Shown piece by piece: positions 44,710-53,781 of a stretch of DNA of 61,333 bases. This DNA is from Rhodospirillales bacterium (GTDB lineage Bacteria; Pseudomonadota; Alphaproteobacteria; Rhodospirillales; Casp-alpha2): contig JAJFII010000078.1 of NCBI GenBank assembly GCA_021775095.1, forward strand, positions 1 to 61,333, read 5' to 3'. A program made the translations under genes and the position numbers. How positions within the stretch are numbered: position 1 is the stretch's first letter; every line of letters begins with the position of its first letter. The notes below the pieces were generated by a model that saw nothing but the letters and a program-made list of their open reading frames with translations, searched no databases and had not been told where the DNA came from.

Positions 44710-45957
44710 TCACTCTGTGGCGGAATTGACGGCGTCTTCCTGATAAAGGATACCGTCGTTGAACAGGGCATTGATTTCATTTTCATCAAAACCAAGTTCA
44801 GCCGCAATCAATCGATTGTGTTGTCCCATCAGGGGGGCCGGCATTTTTGGCGTCGTGTCACAATCTGAAAAATTAAAGGGAAGGTTGGGTAATGTTACCT
44901 TTCCGAGGACAGGGTGGTCCTGTTCGATAATCATATTGCGGGCAACAATCTGTGGATCAGAAACCACCTGATCGATACTTTGAACTGGCGCACAGGGAAC
45001 CTCAGCCCCATCCAAAGCGACAATACAGGCGGCCACGGAGGGTTGGCTGGAAATCCATTGTTGCACATAGTCAAGGGCGGCTTCGCGGTTTTTGTTGCGG
45101 TTGTCCGGGTCGAGAAACCGGCCGTCGGCTGCGAGGGCGTCGCCGCCGACCAAACGGGCCAGGCGTTTCCAGGCATCGTCGACCTGAGCGGCAATGACCA
45201 GATACCCGTCGGCGGCGGTAAAAACCCCATAGATGGTTGATTCCGGTAAATCATGGCCGGTCTGAACCGGGATTTCCGTGCCATCGCTCAAATAATAACA
45301 TTGCACGGCATAATCATGCATGGAAACCATACAGTCATACAGGGCCAGATCAATATGCTGGCCCTTGCCGGAATTGGCGCGACCGACAAGCGCCGCACAG
45401 ACGGCAGCAACACCGTGCACACCGGTATACATGTCAGCAATCGGCATGCGAAGCAGCGGTGGGGCTTCGCCCGGCACGCCCAGTTGCGCCATGGCACCGC
45501 TTTTCGCCTCGGCGATTAATCCAAATCCCGGTTTGGACGCATCAGGGCCCGTATGTCCAAATGCCGAGACCGAACAATAAACCAGTTTCGGGTTCAGTTC
45601 GGCAAGGGCCGCGTAGCCAAGACCAAGCCGATCGAGGGCGCCCGGTCGGTAGTTCTCGATAAAAACGTCGGCGGATTTTATCAGACGACGCATGAGTTCC
45701 AGGCCCCGCGGTTCTTTGACGTTGATGCACAGCCCCTTTTTACCCATGTTCTGCTGGAGAAAATAGCCTGATTGCCCGTTTTTGAATCCAGCATGGGCCC
45801 GTCCCGCGTCGCCGCCGGTTGGCCGTTCAACCTTGATAACCTCCGCACCCATTACCGCAAGGCAACGTGACATGTGAGGCCCCGCCAAAAAATGACTGTA
45901 ATCAATAACCCGAACACCTTCGAGCGGCAGGGGCTGTTGGTTTTTTGACATACTCAT
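44710..45957 (-). CDS. Family III CoA-transferase (CaiB/BaiF)
   Basis: A 415-residue family III CoA-transferase. N-terminal GVRVIDYSHFLAGPHMSRCL and VIKVERPTGGDAGR, the central KPGFGLIAEAKSGAMAQLG and the catalytic Asp175 in PIADMYTG fit the formyl-CoA-transferase fold. It moves CoA between acyl donors and a carboxylate, activating the substrate of the locus. Its ATG overlaps the stop of the MaoC gene (ATGA), a very common CaiB-MaoC pairing. Last gene of the minus-strand run. Confidence 0.92.
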   Translation of the reverse strand: MSMSKNQQPLPLEGVRVIDYSHFLAGPHMSRCLAVMGAEVIKVERPTGGDAGRAHAGFKNGQSGYFLQQNMGKKGLCINVKEPRGLELMRRLIKSADVFIENYRPGALDRLGLGYAALAELNPKLVYCSVSAFGHTGPDASKPGFGLIAEAKSGAMAQLGVPGEAPPLLRMPIADMYTGVHGVAAVCAALVGRANSGKGQHIDLALYDCMVSMHDYAVQCYYLSDGTEIPVQTGHDLPESTIYGVFTAADGYLVIAAQVDDAWKRLARLVGGDALAADGRFLDPDNRNKNREAALDYVQQWISSQPSVAACIVALDGAEVPCAPVQSIDQVVSDPQIVARNMIIEQDHPVLGKVTLPNLPFNFSDCDTTPKMPAPLMGQHNRLIAAELGFDENEINALFNDGILYQEDAVNSATE

Positions 45958-46427
45958 TTCGCGGGTCCTTCTCGATCTTGCGTTAACGGTTTGCGTAAAA
46001 TCATCAGTTTATGTTCGCCATCCTGGACGATGTCGCCGTTCTGATTAATCAGTTTGGCGGGTAAGGTCAGGATCCCCCAGTCGGGGTTTTTGGTTGTTCT
46101 CATGGCACCAATTTTATAGTCAACATGCAAGGTGTCACCGGCATAGATCGGTTGTCGGAAATCCCAGGTCCAGCCAAGTGATGATCCTGGTGGGAACTGT
46201 AAGCTGCCTCGGGTTTTCAGACCATCGGCGAGCGACTGGCCGAACAATCCATGGGTGACGATGCCGCCGAAATGCGACTTTTTGGCATAGTCTTCATCCA
46301 CATGAATTGGCGTATGGTCGCCTGTCAAATCGGCATAGGCCCGGATCATTTCTTTGCTAACCGTGACCTCGGGTGTCGTGCCTTTTTCACCAATTTTTAA
46401 ATCGTCGAAATAACGGGTCGGTATCAC
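45954..46427 (-). CDS. MaoC-family acyl-CoA dehydratase/hydratase
   Basis: A 157-residue hot-dog-fold hydratase. The hydratase-2 motif is seen as YADLTGDHTPIHVDEDYAKK followed by FGGIVTHGLFGQSL; Asp and His of GDHTPIH are the catalytic residues. It hydrates a 2-enoyl-CoA or acts on a branched or methylated enoyl-CoA. It is coupled to the CaiB gene and starts four bases after the ketopantoate-reductase-like gene. Confidence 0.9.
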   Translation of the reverse strand: MIPTRYFDDLKIGEKGTTPEVTVSKEMIRAYADLTGDHTPIHVDEDYAKKSHFGGIVTHGLFGQSLADGLKTRGSLQFPPGSSLGWTWDFRQPIYAGDTLHVDYKIGAMRTTKNPDWGILTLPAKLINQNGDIVQDGEHKLMILRKPLTQDREGPAK

Positions 46428-46431
46428 AACT

Positions 46432-47409
46432 TCACCTCCTCGGTTTCAGGTTGCCGGCTGATCCGGCATTGCCGGGGGCCGGTTGGGGATCCAGCGAACG
46501 TTCTTTTCCTTTGATGGCAGCGACCAAAGTTTGGTTAACGGGGGTGGCGATACCTAACCGACGTCCTTCACGGACAATGGCTCCATTGATGAAATCGATT
46601 TCCGTGACCGAACCTTTTTCCAGACTCTGCAGCATCGAGGCTTTAAATTCAAAGGGCAATCCCACCGAAGCCTGGTGCCAGGTTTCCCTTGGGTCTGTTG
46701 TTTCTATGGCGATGCCCAACGCCGTGGCGATACTCATCGCTTCTGCAACGGCGGCAATTGCGCATTCGGTTATTTCCGGTATGGCGTATAGGTTGCCATA
46801 GTCGAGACCCGTAAGGCCACTGATCGCACCGGTCGCCACGTTGACCAAAAGTTTGTCCCACAGGACTCCCTGGATATTTTGGCTGACCCTGGTTTTGAGT
46901 CCGGCACTGTTAAAAACTTCGGCAATTTGGCTAATGCGGTGGCTCACGCGGCCATCCAGCTCGCCAATGAGGGTTTCCCGGTCACCGACACCGGCGGTAA
47001 CCTGACCCGGAGCCGTCATCTGCCCACTGACATAGGTCTTGCCGGCAATCACCTGCCCGGGGTCGATGAGTTCAGCGAGGATTTTTTCATGGCCGAGACC
47101 GTTCTGCAGAGACAAAACCGATGTCTGTGGCCCGACAAGATGAACGGCCGCCGACATCGCTTGTTTTGTATGGAAGGATTTGACCATAACCAGCAGCAGG
47201 TCGACGGCCTCCAGCCCGTGCGCGGAGGCGACCGACTGCAGGGCAATAGGATCTGTTTTGCCATTTGCCGTAAGTCTAAGGCCGTTTTTGTTGACGGCGT
47301 CGCAGAAATCCTGATTTCGGTTAACCAGGGTTACCTGGTTATTGGCCTGCGCCAAAATCCCGCCCATCGCCGCGCCAAGCGATCCGGCGCCCAGTATACA
47401 AATTCTCAT
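46432..47409 (-). CDS. Ketopantoate reductase-like oxidoreductase (ApbA/PanE family), copy 1
   Basis: A 325-residue NADP-dependent 2-oxoacid reductase-like protein. Rossmann motif ILGAGSLGAAMGG, central LSLQNGLGHEKIL and the catalytic Lys in LWDKLLVNVATGA match the family; QASQN is replaced by RVSQNIQG. ATG at 47409 has GGAG seven bases upstream; a TTG 10 codons earlier overlaps the stop of the previous gene and is unlikely. It is not the housekeeping PanE in context: catabolic neighbours on both sides and a second paralogue at 60036. Likely acts on a 2-oxo or 2-hydroxy acid intermediate. Confidence 0.88.
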   Translation of the reverse strand: MRICILGAGSLGAAMGGILAQANNQVTLVNRNQDFCDAVNKNGLRLTANGKTDPIALQSVASAHGLEAVDLLLVMVKSFHTKQAMSAAVHLVGPQTSVLSLQNGLGHEKILAELIDPGQVIAGKTYVSGQMTAPGQVTAGVGDRETLIGELDGRVSHRISQIAEVFNSAGLKTRVSQNIQGVLWDKLLVNVATGAISGLTGLDYGNLYAIPEITECAIAAVAEAMSIATALGIAIETTDPRETWHQASVGLPFEFKASMLQSLEKGSVTEIDFINGAIVREGRRLGIATPVNQTLVAAIKGKERSLDPQPAPGNAGSAGNLKPRR

Positions 47410-47435
47410 TGAATGGCTCCGGCAAAAAAAACCAT

Positions 47436-48263
47436 TCAAACGAACCGACGATATCGATCTTTAACCGTCTTGACGACGTCATCAGGGTCCTTGCGCCACC
47501 AGTTGCGTTGGGAAAAAATCTCAACTTCATGGTATCCCTGGTAACCCGCCGCTTCCACCTGTTTTCTGATTTTCGGAATGTCGATCACACCATCTCCCAT
47601 CATGCCCCGATCAAAGCGCAAATCCGTTGTTTCGTGCAGCCAATCGCAAATATGGAAAGCGCAAATCCGGTTGCCGGCGCGGGCGATTTCGCGCGCCAAA
47701 TTTGGGTCCCACCAAACGTTATACACATCGACGGCAATCCCCAGTTCAGGTCCGCCGTCCAATTCATCGCACCAGTCGTTTGCCAGCTCAAGGGTCGTCA
47801 GGGCGGAACGCATGGCGCACATCATCGGGTGCAGGGGTTCCAGACCCAAGGTCATGCCAGCCGCACGGGCATTGGGCAGGAGGGCGGCGAGGCCCTCTTT
47901 CGCGCGGTTTCGGGCACCATCGATATCACGGCTGTCCGGATCAATGCCGCCGGAAATCAGGACCATGCAACGGGCTCCTATTTCCGCTGCTTCGTCAATC
48001 ATTCGGCGGTTTTCATCCAGCCTTTGTTTGAACTGCTGACCATCGCGGGCGCTTAAAATACCGCCGACACAATATCCGGTTACGGTCATGCCGGCATCGC
48101 GAAGCTGGCGGGCGGCATTTTTTAAGCCCATTTCACGCACTTTGTCGAACCACACACTGATGCCATATACCTGTTGGTGCGCATAGCCGTTTATGGCCTG
48201 CTCCAGGGTCCATTGGTCGCGTGTTGTAATCTGATTTATCGCCAGTTTCGAAGTGGTGTCCAT
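47436..48263 (-). CDS. Sugar phosphate isomerase/epimerase-like TIM-barrel protein, copy 1
   Basis: A 275-residue xylose-isomerase-like/AP-endonuclease-2 barrel. Metal-binding strands are readable: LGLEPLHPM (Glu), GIAVDVYNVWWDP (Asp), FHICDWL (His/Asp), YHEVEIFSQR (Glu). Enzymes of this fold epimerise or isomerise sugars and hydroxy acids, and some are dehydratases or lyases. The gene lies between an SDR and the ketopantoate-reductase-like gene; the same pairing recurs on the plus strand at 57900-60995. Confidence 0.85.
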   Translation of the reverse strand: MDTTSKLAINQITTRDQWTLEQAINGYAHQQVYGISVWFDKVREMGLKNAARQLRDAGMTVTGYCVGGILSARDGQQFKQRLDENRRMIDEAAEIGARCMVLISGGIDPDSRDIDGARNRAKEGLAALLPNARAAGMTLGLEPLHPMMCAMRSALTTLELANDWCDELDGGPELGIAVDVYNVWWDPNLAREIARAGNRICAFHICDWLHETTDLRFDRGMMGDGVIDIPKIRKQVEAAGYQGYHEVEIFSQRNWWRKDPDDVVKTVKDRYRRFV

Positions 48264-48277
48264 TTTCGTCGCTGCTC

Positions 48278-49015
48278 CTAATAAGTTGCCCGCCCGCCCG
48301 ACAGATCAAAGACCGCACCGGTTGTGAAGCTACATTGCGGGCCTGCGATCCATGCGATCATGTCGGCAATTTCAGAAACCGTACATAACCGACCCATGGG
48401 TATTTTTGCCTTCACCATGGCAATGTAATCAGCCGTCATTTCTTCCAGTAAACCAGTTTCCGTCATGGCCGGGGTAACACAATTTACATAAATACCATCA
48501 TCGACCACTTCTTTTGCCAAACTTTTTGTCATACCAATGACCCCGGCTTTCGCCGCAGAATAGGCAATGGCAAGGGGATTGCCTTCTTTGCCGACGACGG
48601 AAGCCACATTAATAATTCGGCCACTTCCATTTTTGCGCATGGTCGGGATGATTTGGCGGCAACATAAAAATACGCCCTTTAAATCGACCGCCAAAACCCG
48701 GTCCCAAGCCTCTTCAGGGTATTCCCAGGCGGCAACCGTTGGCCCGTTAATACCGGCATTATTGACTAAAATATCAATGGTGCCGAATTTTTTGATGGTG
48801 GTTTCAACTGCGGCGGTGACCGAATTCAGGTCTGTTATGTCGACCTGTACCTGACGGAATTCCTGACCCATTGGCGCATCGATCAACGGTGTTAAATCAA
48901 TATCCCAGGCGGCCACCCGACAGCCTGAACGAACCAGCTTTTCAGCAATGCCCAGACCAATTCCTCGTGCTGCGCCGGTCACAACAGCGGTTTTTCCGGC
49001 CAGAGTCTGATCCAT
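48278..49015 (-). CDS. Short-chain dehydrogenase/reductase
   Basis: A 245-residue FabG-like SDR: TGAARGIGLGIAEKL, AWDID (acidic, favours NAD), ILVNNAGING, Ser in NVASVVGKEG and YSAAK; C-terminal AVFDLSGGRATY. ATG at 49015 has GGAGG eight bases upstream; an in-frame ATG at 49036 is weaker. Divergent from the second MaoC gene. It may oxidise the 3-hydroxyacyl-CoA produced by a MaoC hydratase. Confidence 0.9.
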   Translation of the reverse strand: MDQTLAGKTAVVTGAARGIGLGIAEKLVRSGCRVAAWDIDLTPLIDAPMGQEFRQVQVDITDLNSVTAAVETTIKKFGTIDILVNNAGINGPTVAAWEYPEEAWDRVLAVDLKGVFLCCRQIIPTMRKNGSGRIINVASVVGKEGNPLAIAYSAAKAGVIGMTKSLAKEVVDDGIYVNCVTPAMTETGLLEEMTADYIAMVKAKIPMGRLCTVSEIADMIAWIAGPQCSFTTGAVFDLSGGRATY

Positions 49016-49112
49016 ATTAATTGCCTCCGAATTCATGGGTTGGCTCTTTTATTAAAGACTAACATCGTCCATCCTGTGCCTGATAAACACTTAAATAACA
49101 GGGTAAATAGCG

Positions 49113-49547
49113 ATGGAAAATTTTCATGTGGCGGTCGGACAGGTTACAACCTTTACAAAGACCGTCAGTGAATCCGATGTTTATATGTTTGCGGGGATCA
49201 CCGGTGATTTTTCGCCAAATCACGTGAACAAAACCTATATGGAGAAATCGGTTTATGGCCGGCGGATGGCGCACGGAGCCCTCCTCATCGGGTTTATTTC
49301 AACCGTATCAACCAATGCCATCGCCAATTGCCGGGCGGATACAACCGAAACGCCCGTCGCTGTTGGCATGGATAAGGTTCGATTTTTAAGCCCTGTTTTC
49401 ATCGATGATACGGTAACTGTTCATTACGAAATTAGTAAAATTGACCTAGCGCGCCGCCGGTCTTACGCGAAAGTAGACGTCTATAATCAAGACAACACCC
49501 TGGTTTGTGTAACCACCCATATTCTGCAATGGGTGAAAAACGCATAA
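49113..49547 (+). CDS. MaoC-family hydratase, (R)-specific enoyl-CoA hydratase-like
   Basis: A 144-residue hot-dog protein similar to PhaJ: FAGITGDFSPNHVNKTYMEK and RRMAHGALLIGFIS hold the hydratase-2 motif, with Asp and His spaced as in (R)-hydratases. It is the only plus-strand gene inside the minus-strand run of the LacI locus and is divergent from the SDR, sharing a 97-base gap. It likely acts with the SDR on an enoyl-CoA. The remnant at 49570-49773 is convergent with its end. Confidence 0.88.
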   Translation: MENFHVAVGQVTTFTKTVSESDVYMFAGITGDFSPNHVNKTYMEKSVYGRRMAHGALLIGFISTVSTNAIANCRADTTETPVAVGMDKVRFLSPVFIDDTVTVHYEISKIDLARRRSYAKVDVYNQDNTLVCVTTHILQWVKNA

Positions 49548-49569
49548 CCCCGGTTCATAGGGTATACCG

Positions 49570-49773
49570 GGGGGGCAGCGGCGGTTTTGCTTGCTTCAGC
49601 ATTTCCTCATAGCTTGAATACTACGGGACTTTAAAGATCGCTGGCAGTGTGGCCTCGACCGGTGACGGACCAGCAAAATCTAAAAGCCGGCATGCCGGCC
49701 CGTCTCGCCTTAAATGAGCATGTTTTGATCCAATTGATCCTGCGCCAATAATTGCAATGCGTACCGGTTCCAT
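49570..49773 (-). pseudogene. Gfo/Idh/MocA oxidoreductase remnant with in-frame stop
   Basis: From ATG at 49773 the frame reads RIAIIGAGSIGSKHAHL, a canonical Rossmann start of the Gfo/Idh/MocA family, and continues in register through FKVP to a TAG at 49621-49623. Past the stop the same frame goes on as YSSYEEMLKQAKP, which is the next conserved segment of the family (the D-Y-x-E-M-L element). The rest of the gene, including the EKP lysine, is absent. So about 68 N-terminal residues remain, with a nonsense mutation and a 3' deletion. It lies between the hydratase and the second MaoC gene. Confidence 0.65.
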
Positions 49774-49848
49774 GGAGCAGTCCTTTGTTTGAGGTTAAAT
49801 GTCGGGGTAACACACGAAAATAATAAACCGGCCTGCGCAGACAAATTA

Positions 49849-50613
49849 TCAAGCAAGCCCCAGGGAGATTACTCCTATATTGTCAAAAACAGCCATGGCA
49901 TTTGAGCCCACCGGCAAGCGGGTCGGTTCCGTCAAAGAACCGGTTGAAATATAGTCGCCGTCTTTCAAAAATAATCCGCGGTCCGCCAGTTGGTTGGCCA
50001 AATCAACGACAGCGCCGACCAGATCGCGCTCATTGGCACCGGCAATAACCGGTATCGGCCGGTCGTCAATTTTAAGATCAACATCTATGCGACGAAAATC
50101 CGATGATTGCCATTCGATCAGTTCGGGCCCGATAACCAGCCCGGCACCGGCCGCATTGTCCGCAACAATATCGCGGACTTCCCATTCATTTGACGGCCCA
50201 TGGGGGGCGCCTGCGGAGCGGCGTCCCGTCAGCTCGATAGCCGTAAAGGCTTTCATGATTGGTGCATAATCGGCGGCGACCGCAGGACGGGTCAGGCGCG
50301 GCGGCGGGGTTACGATCCGGAAGGCAATTTCACATTCCAAATTCGGCTCAGGATGCACAACGGCGGAAAGAACCTGTGGCGAGCGATAGAGATGGCGCGA
50401 GAAAACCCGACCGCTAATCGCCCCAGAGGGCGGAAAACCGATTTTCCAGCCAACGACGGTGTCATTAATTTTCGCCGCCATCAGGTCTTGAATGAGATAG
50501 GACTGTTCAACGGACTGGGGGAATAGATCTTGCGGAATACCGGAACAGGTGCGGTCTGCGTTCCACGCCGCAGCGAGCACAGCGGCTGCTTGACTCAGCT
50601 TGTTGTTGGTCAT
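49849..50613 (-). CDS. 2-keto-4-pentenoate hydratase-like protein (MhpD/fumarylacetoacetase fold)
   Basis: A 254-residue protein. Characteristic elements: VVGWKIGFPPSGAISG, LECEIAFRI with the metal-binding E-x-E pair, AFTAIELTGRR, DNAAGAGLVIGP, and DYISTGSLTEPTRLPVGS, which match hydratases and decarboxylases of meta-cleavage pathways. It would hydrate a 2-oxo-alkenoate or decarboxylate an oxalocrotonate-like acid. ATG at 50613 overlaps the livG stop (ATGA), so it is part of the transporter operon. No ring-cleavage dioxygenase of the meta type is in the window, so the substrate may be non-aromatic. Confidence 0.85.
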   Translation of the reverse strand: MTNNKLSQAAAVLAAAWNADRTCSGIPQDLFPQSVEQSYLIQDLMAAKINDTVVGWKIGFPPSGAISGRVFSRHLYRSPQVLSAVVHPEPNLECEIAFRIVTPPPRLTRPAVAADYAPIMKAFTAIELTGRRSAGAPHGPSNEWEVRDIVADNAAGAGLVIGPELIEWQSSDFRRIDVDLKIDDRPIPVIAGANERDLVGAVVDLANQLADRGLFLKDGDYISTGSLTEPTRLPVGSNAMAVFDNIGVISLGLA

Positions 50614-51410
50614 GAGTTAAAGGCCTTGCGAACCTCGTCATCATCCATTTCTTGACCCAAATAGGCTTCGATGACGGCATGGTCGTCTTTAACCGCATCC
50701 GGTGAACCTTCACCGATTTTTTCGCCGTAATCCAAAACGGTGACGGTATCGCAGGTTTCCATAACCACTTTCAATATGTGTTCGACGATTAGAACTGTCA
50801 GGCCAAAGCGTTGTTTGAGGGCCATGACAATGGACAACAGATTATCCACATTGACCGGCGAAAGGCCGGCCGCCGGCTCGTCCAGCATCAGCAGTTTTGG
50901 TCGCATGGCCATGGCCCGACCCAGGGCAACCAGTCGCCGCTGGCCGCCGGATAATTCGCTGGCCGGCATGTCGGCGTAGTCGGCCATGCCGATCAACTCA
51001 AGCAACTCCATCATTTCACTTTTGGTCTCTGCGTCTTTTTTGACGACGGCAGAATTGTTGAAAATGGTGCTCATAAACCCGTAGGGAACATGGGTGTGAT
51101 AGCCAACCATTAAATTCTGCAACACGGTCATTTCTGAAAACAGCCGCAGCAATTGAAATGTTCGGGCAATACCCAGGGCACCAATGTCATGGGATGCTGA
51201 TTTTGTAATATCGTGACCATTAAAGATAATCTTGCTGCCAGGGTCCGGTTGATAAACGCCGGTAACGAGATTAAAAAATGTTGATTTTCCAGAGCCATTT
51301 GGTCCGATCAAACCATGTATGGAACCGGCCTCAATATTGATATTTAAATTGGAGATCGCGCGCAAACCGCCAAAACTTTTGCTCAAATCTACGGTTTCAA
51401 GAAGCGGCAT
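50610..51410 (-). CDS. LivG-type ABC transporter ATP-binding protein (second importer)
   Basis: A 266-residue ATPase with Walker A GPNGSGKST, signature ELSGGQRRLVALGRAM and Walker B LLMLDEPAAGLSP, switch His in LIVEHIL; C-terminal IEAYLGQEMDDDEV. ATG at 51410 (MPLLETVDL) gives the family start; it overlaps the end of livM by 14 bases and its stop overlaps the hydratase start, so transporter and enzyme are co-translated. Confidence 0.92.
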   Translation of the reverse strand: MPLLETVDLSKSFGGLRAISNLNINIEAGSIHGLIGPNGSGKSTFFNLVTGVYQPDPGSKIIFNGHDITKSASHDIGALGIARTFQLLRLFSEMTVLQNLMVGYHTHVPYGFMSTIFNNSAVVKKDAETKSEMMELLELIGMADYADMPASELSGGQRRLVALGRAMAMRPKLLMLDEPAAGLSPVNVDNLLSIVMALKQRFGLTVLIVEHILKVVMETCDTVTVLDYGEKIGEGSPDAVKDDHAVIEAYLGQEMDDDEVRKAFNS

Positions 51411-52434
51411 TGGATTTCTCCTCTTGGCTCGCAATAAATTTTTTGGTGGCAAGATATCTGTCAATCATGCCGCCAATGCCGCGCGGCATGAAGATAACAA
51501 TAAGCACCATGGTCAAGCCAAACAGCAGCGGCTGATAGAAATAGAACTCTAACGTTTGATCGTAAATAATTGTGACGATGATCGCGCCGATAATTCCACC
51601 CCAAATATGGCCGATCCCGCCAAGCACGATCATTAACAATAAAGTCACCATTTCAATGATCGTGAAATTATTGTGATGGATATAACCCGGTGGCATATGG
51701 GCAAATAATCCGCCGGCTGCACCGGCGTAAAGCGCGCTGATCACAAACGCCAATAACTTGTACTTTGTCACATTTACACCGTGAACTGCCGCCGCAACGG
51801 TGTCTTCACGAACGGCCATAAACGCCCGTCCCGTGGCCGAACGAAGAATAGAAAAGGATAAATAAATCCCGATCATCGCTGCCGCCAAAACCAGATAATA
51901 ATAATTGGTATAGGAATCGAACGTGAACGAACCGATCGTCGGTGCAGGTATCGACAAAAGGCCGGTCGACGACCCAAATAGGGGTGTTACCGCTATCATG
52001 ATACGGACAGATTCACCCAATCCCAAAGTTGCCAGCGCCAAATAAGCACCTTCCAAACGCACCGATGGCAATCCGACGACAATTCCGGCGAGCCCAGCCG
52101 CCAATATTCCGATTGGAAACGCCAACCAGAACGACCAACCAAAGTGAAGTGAAATCAAAGCCGAAGAAACAGCGCCAATGGCATATAAACCGACATGCCC
52201 AACCGTTACCTGACCACAGAACCCTTTGACGATATTCAGGCCAACAGATAACAAAATAAAAATACAAATCTTGTTTGCCAAATAGATATAATAGTCATTA
52301 AATAATGCACTCAAAATTTGCGGTAGCGGTAACAACAATGCAAATGCCAAAATCCAGGGAAGCAATCTGTGGATCGCTGCCAACTTCTCAATGGTTTCGG
52401 AAATACGGCCAAAAATAGAATATATGGCGGTCAT
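51397..52434 (-). CDS. LivM-type ABC permease (second importer)
   Basis: A 345-residue inner-membrane protein with about nine hydrophobic segments; the LivM signatures LLSVGLNIVKGFCGQVTVGH, LATLGLGESVRIM, AVREDTVAAAVHGVNVTKYK and MIVLGGIGHIWGG are present. ATG at 52434 with AGGA upstream is preferred to a frame open to 52530. It lies between the binding-protein gene and livG. Confidence 0.9.
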   Translation of the reverse strand: MTAIYSIFGRISETIEKLAAIHRLLPWILAFALLLPLPQILSALFNDYYIYLANKICIFILLSVGLNIVKGFCGQVTVGHVGLYAIGAVSSALISLHFGWSFWLAFPIGILAAGLAGIVVGLPSVRLEGAYLALATLGLGESVRIMIAVTPLFGSSTGLLSIPAPTIGSFTFDSYTNYYYLVLAAAMIGIYLSFSILRSATGRAFMAVREDTVAAAVHGVNVTKYKLLAFVISALYAGAAGGLFAHMPPGYIHHNNFTIIEMVTLLLMIVLGGIGHIWGGIIGAIIVTIIYDQTLEFYFYQPLLFGLTMVLIVIFMPRGIGGMIDRYLATKKFIASQEEKSNAAS

Positions 52435-52513
52435 AAATTTGGGGTCCTGTTCGAAAGGGTACCGGGAGAGACGAAGCGACAGGCCCCTCCCGGCAGCCGA
52501 TAATGGTCTTGTT

Positions 52514-53722
52514 TTATAGACCGAAATCAATCGGCATTGTTACCCGAGCAAGAACTTCGGTCTTATAATCCTTGCCACCTTTTGTATAGGCAATCAGCAC
52601 TGCCGTGCGGTTGCCATCCCGACATTGCGGCGTCGCAGCAGCACAAAAGCTGATGGGACCAGAGGCCAGACCGTTGTAATCTTTGACATTGGCAATCGCA
52701 TCGCGAATAGCCGTACGGTCCGCTGCTAAATTCTCATCATCTAACTTCAGGTCGGCATTTTTAAGCGCTATCTCCGTAATCCGTACCAGGTCATAAGCCT
52801 GGCTGAAATCGTGATCTGGTGAATTTACACCATAGCGTTTTTTAACCATCTCATTGAACAGACGTGCAATAGGGCGGCTATCAGCGGCCGCATAGGCAGC
52901 AGCAAAAAAGACACCTTTGGCCGCATCACCAGCGATAGACGGTACGGGTGAGTTAGACGCGGAAGAAGACCCAATCCGCCGAACAGAAGCAGGGATGCCG
53001 GCTTCATATGACTGTGTCAGGGCGCGCGCCATGGTTTCTGCCAACGCGGCAATCATGATGCCATCAACACCCGCAGATTTAATTTTTTGCATATGGGTGC
53101 GGAAATCAACTTCTTTTTCCTGGACCTGAGCTACGTAAGCAGGATCGGCGCCATGTTGTGATTTCATTTGCGATTGCATCGCGTCACAATCGTTTTGTGA
53201 AGCCGCATCCGCAGCGCACAAATAGGCAATTTTCTTGCCGATATTTTCGCCCACATATTTGGCATTGACTCCCGCATAGTAGCGGCCGGATACCGGAACC
53301 CGGAACACCCATGCACTGCCTTTTTTGGTAATCTTGTCATTCGTCGAATGGGGAATAATTTGAGGTACGCCGGCTTTCTCCGTGATATCAACAATCGGCA
53401 ATGAAACCGATGAACATGTTGACCCGATAAGGATATGAACTTTTTGCTGATTGATCAGCTTGATGGCGTTGGCAACTCCTTTGTCGGATTTGCATTCATC
53501 ATTCATCAATGTGGCTTTGAGCATGTTACCGTTAATACCACCGGACTCATTAATCATGTCAATTTCGTCCATGACCATTTGCCCATATCTTTGGCCATTT
53601 TCACTGATCATTCGCATGGTTATCCCGACCCGAATATCGGCCGACATGGCACTTGCCGCCATCCCCGCAACGAATACACCAGCCATACCGGCGGCAATAA
53701 AGTTTTTATTAAAAATACTCAT
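52514..53722 (-). CDS. Periplasmic binding protein of the second Liv-type importer
   Basis: A 402-residue LivJ-like protein with a Sec signal peptide (AAGMAGVFVAGMAASAMSA, cleavage expected before DIRVGIT). The mature part has MDEIDMINESGGINGN, LMNDECKSDKGVANAIKLIN and the SVSLPIVDITEKAGVPQI strand. Four or more Cys are present (DECKS, TCSS, LCAADAASQND-CDA, FCAAATPQCRD), more than typical. ATG at 53722 has GGGAG upstream. It lies between livH and livM. Ligand unknown; a hydroxylated or branched carboxylate would fit the neighbouring enzymes. Confidence 0.9.
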   Translation of the reverse strand: MSIFNKNFIAAGMAGVFVAGMAASAMSADIRVGITMRMISENGQRYGQMVMDEIDMINESGGINGNMLKATLMNDECKSDKGVANAIKLINQQKVHILIGSTCSSVSLPIVDITEKAGVPQIIPHSTNDKITKKGSAWVFRVPVSGRYYAGVNAKYVGENIGKKIAYLCAADAASQNDCDAMQSQMKSQHGADPAYVAQVQEKEVDFRTHMQKIKSAGVDGIMIAALAETMARALTQSYEAGIPASVRRIGSSSASNSPVPSIAGDAAKGVFFAAAYAAADSRPIARLFNEMVKKRYGVNSPDHDFSQAYDLVRITEIALKNADLKLDDENLAADRTAIRDAIANVKDYNGLASGPISFCAAATPQCRDGNRTAVLIAYTKGGKDYKTEVLARVTMPIDFGL

Positions 53723-53781
53723 TTTAGTGACTCCCTTAATGGTTTCTTTTTTACAGGCCTTTTTCACCCTGACCCGACGGG

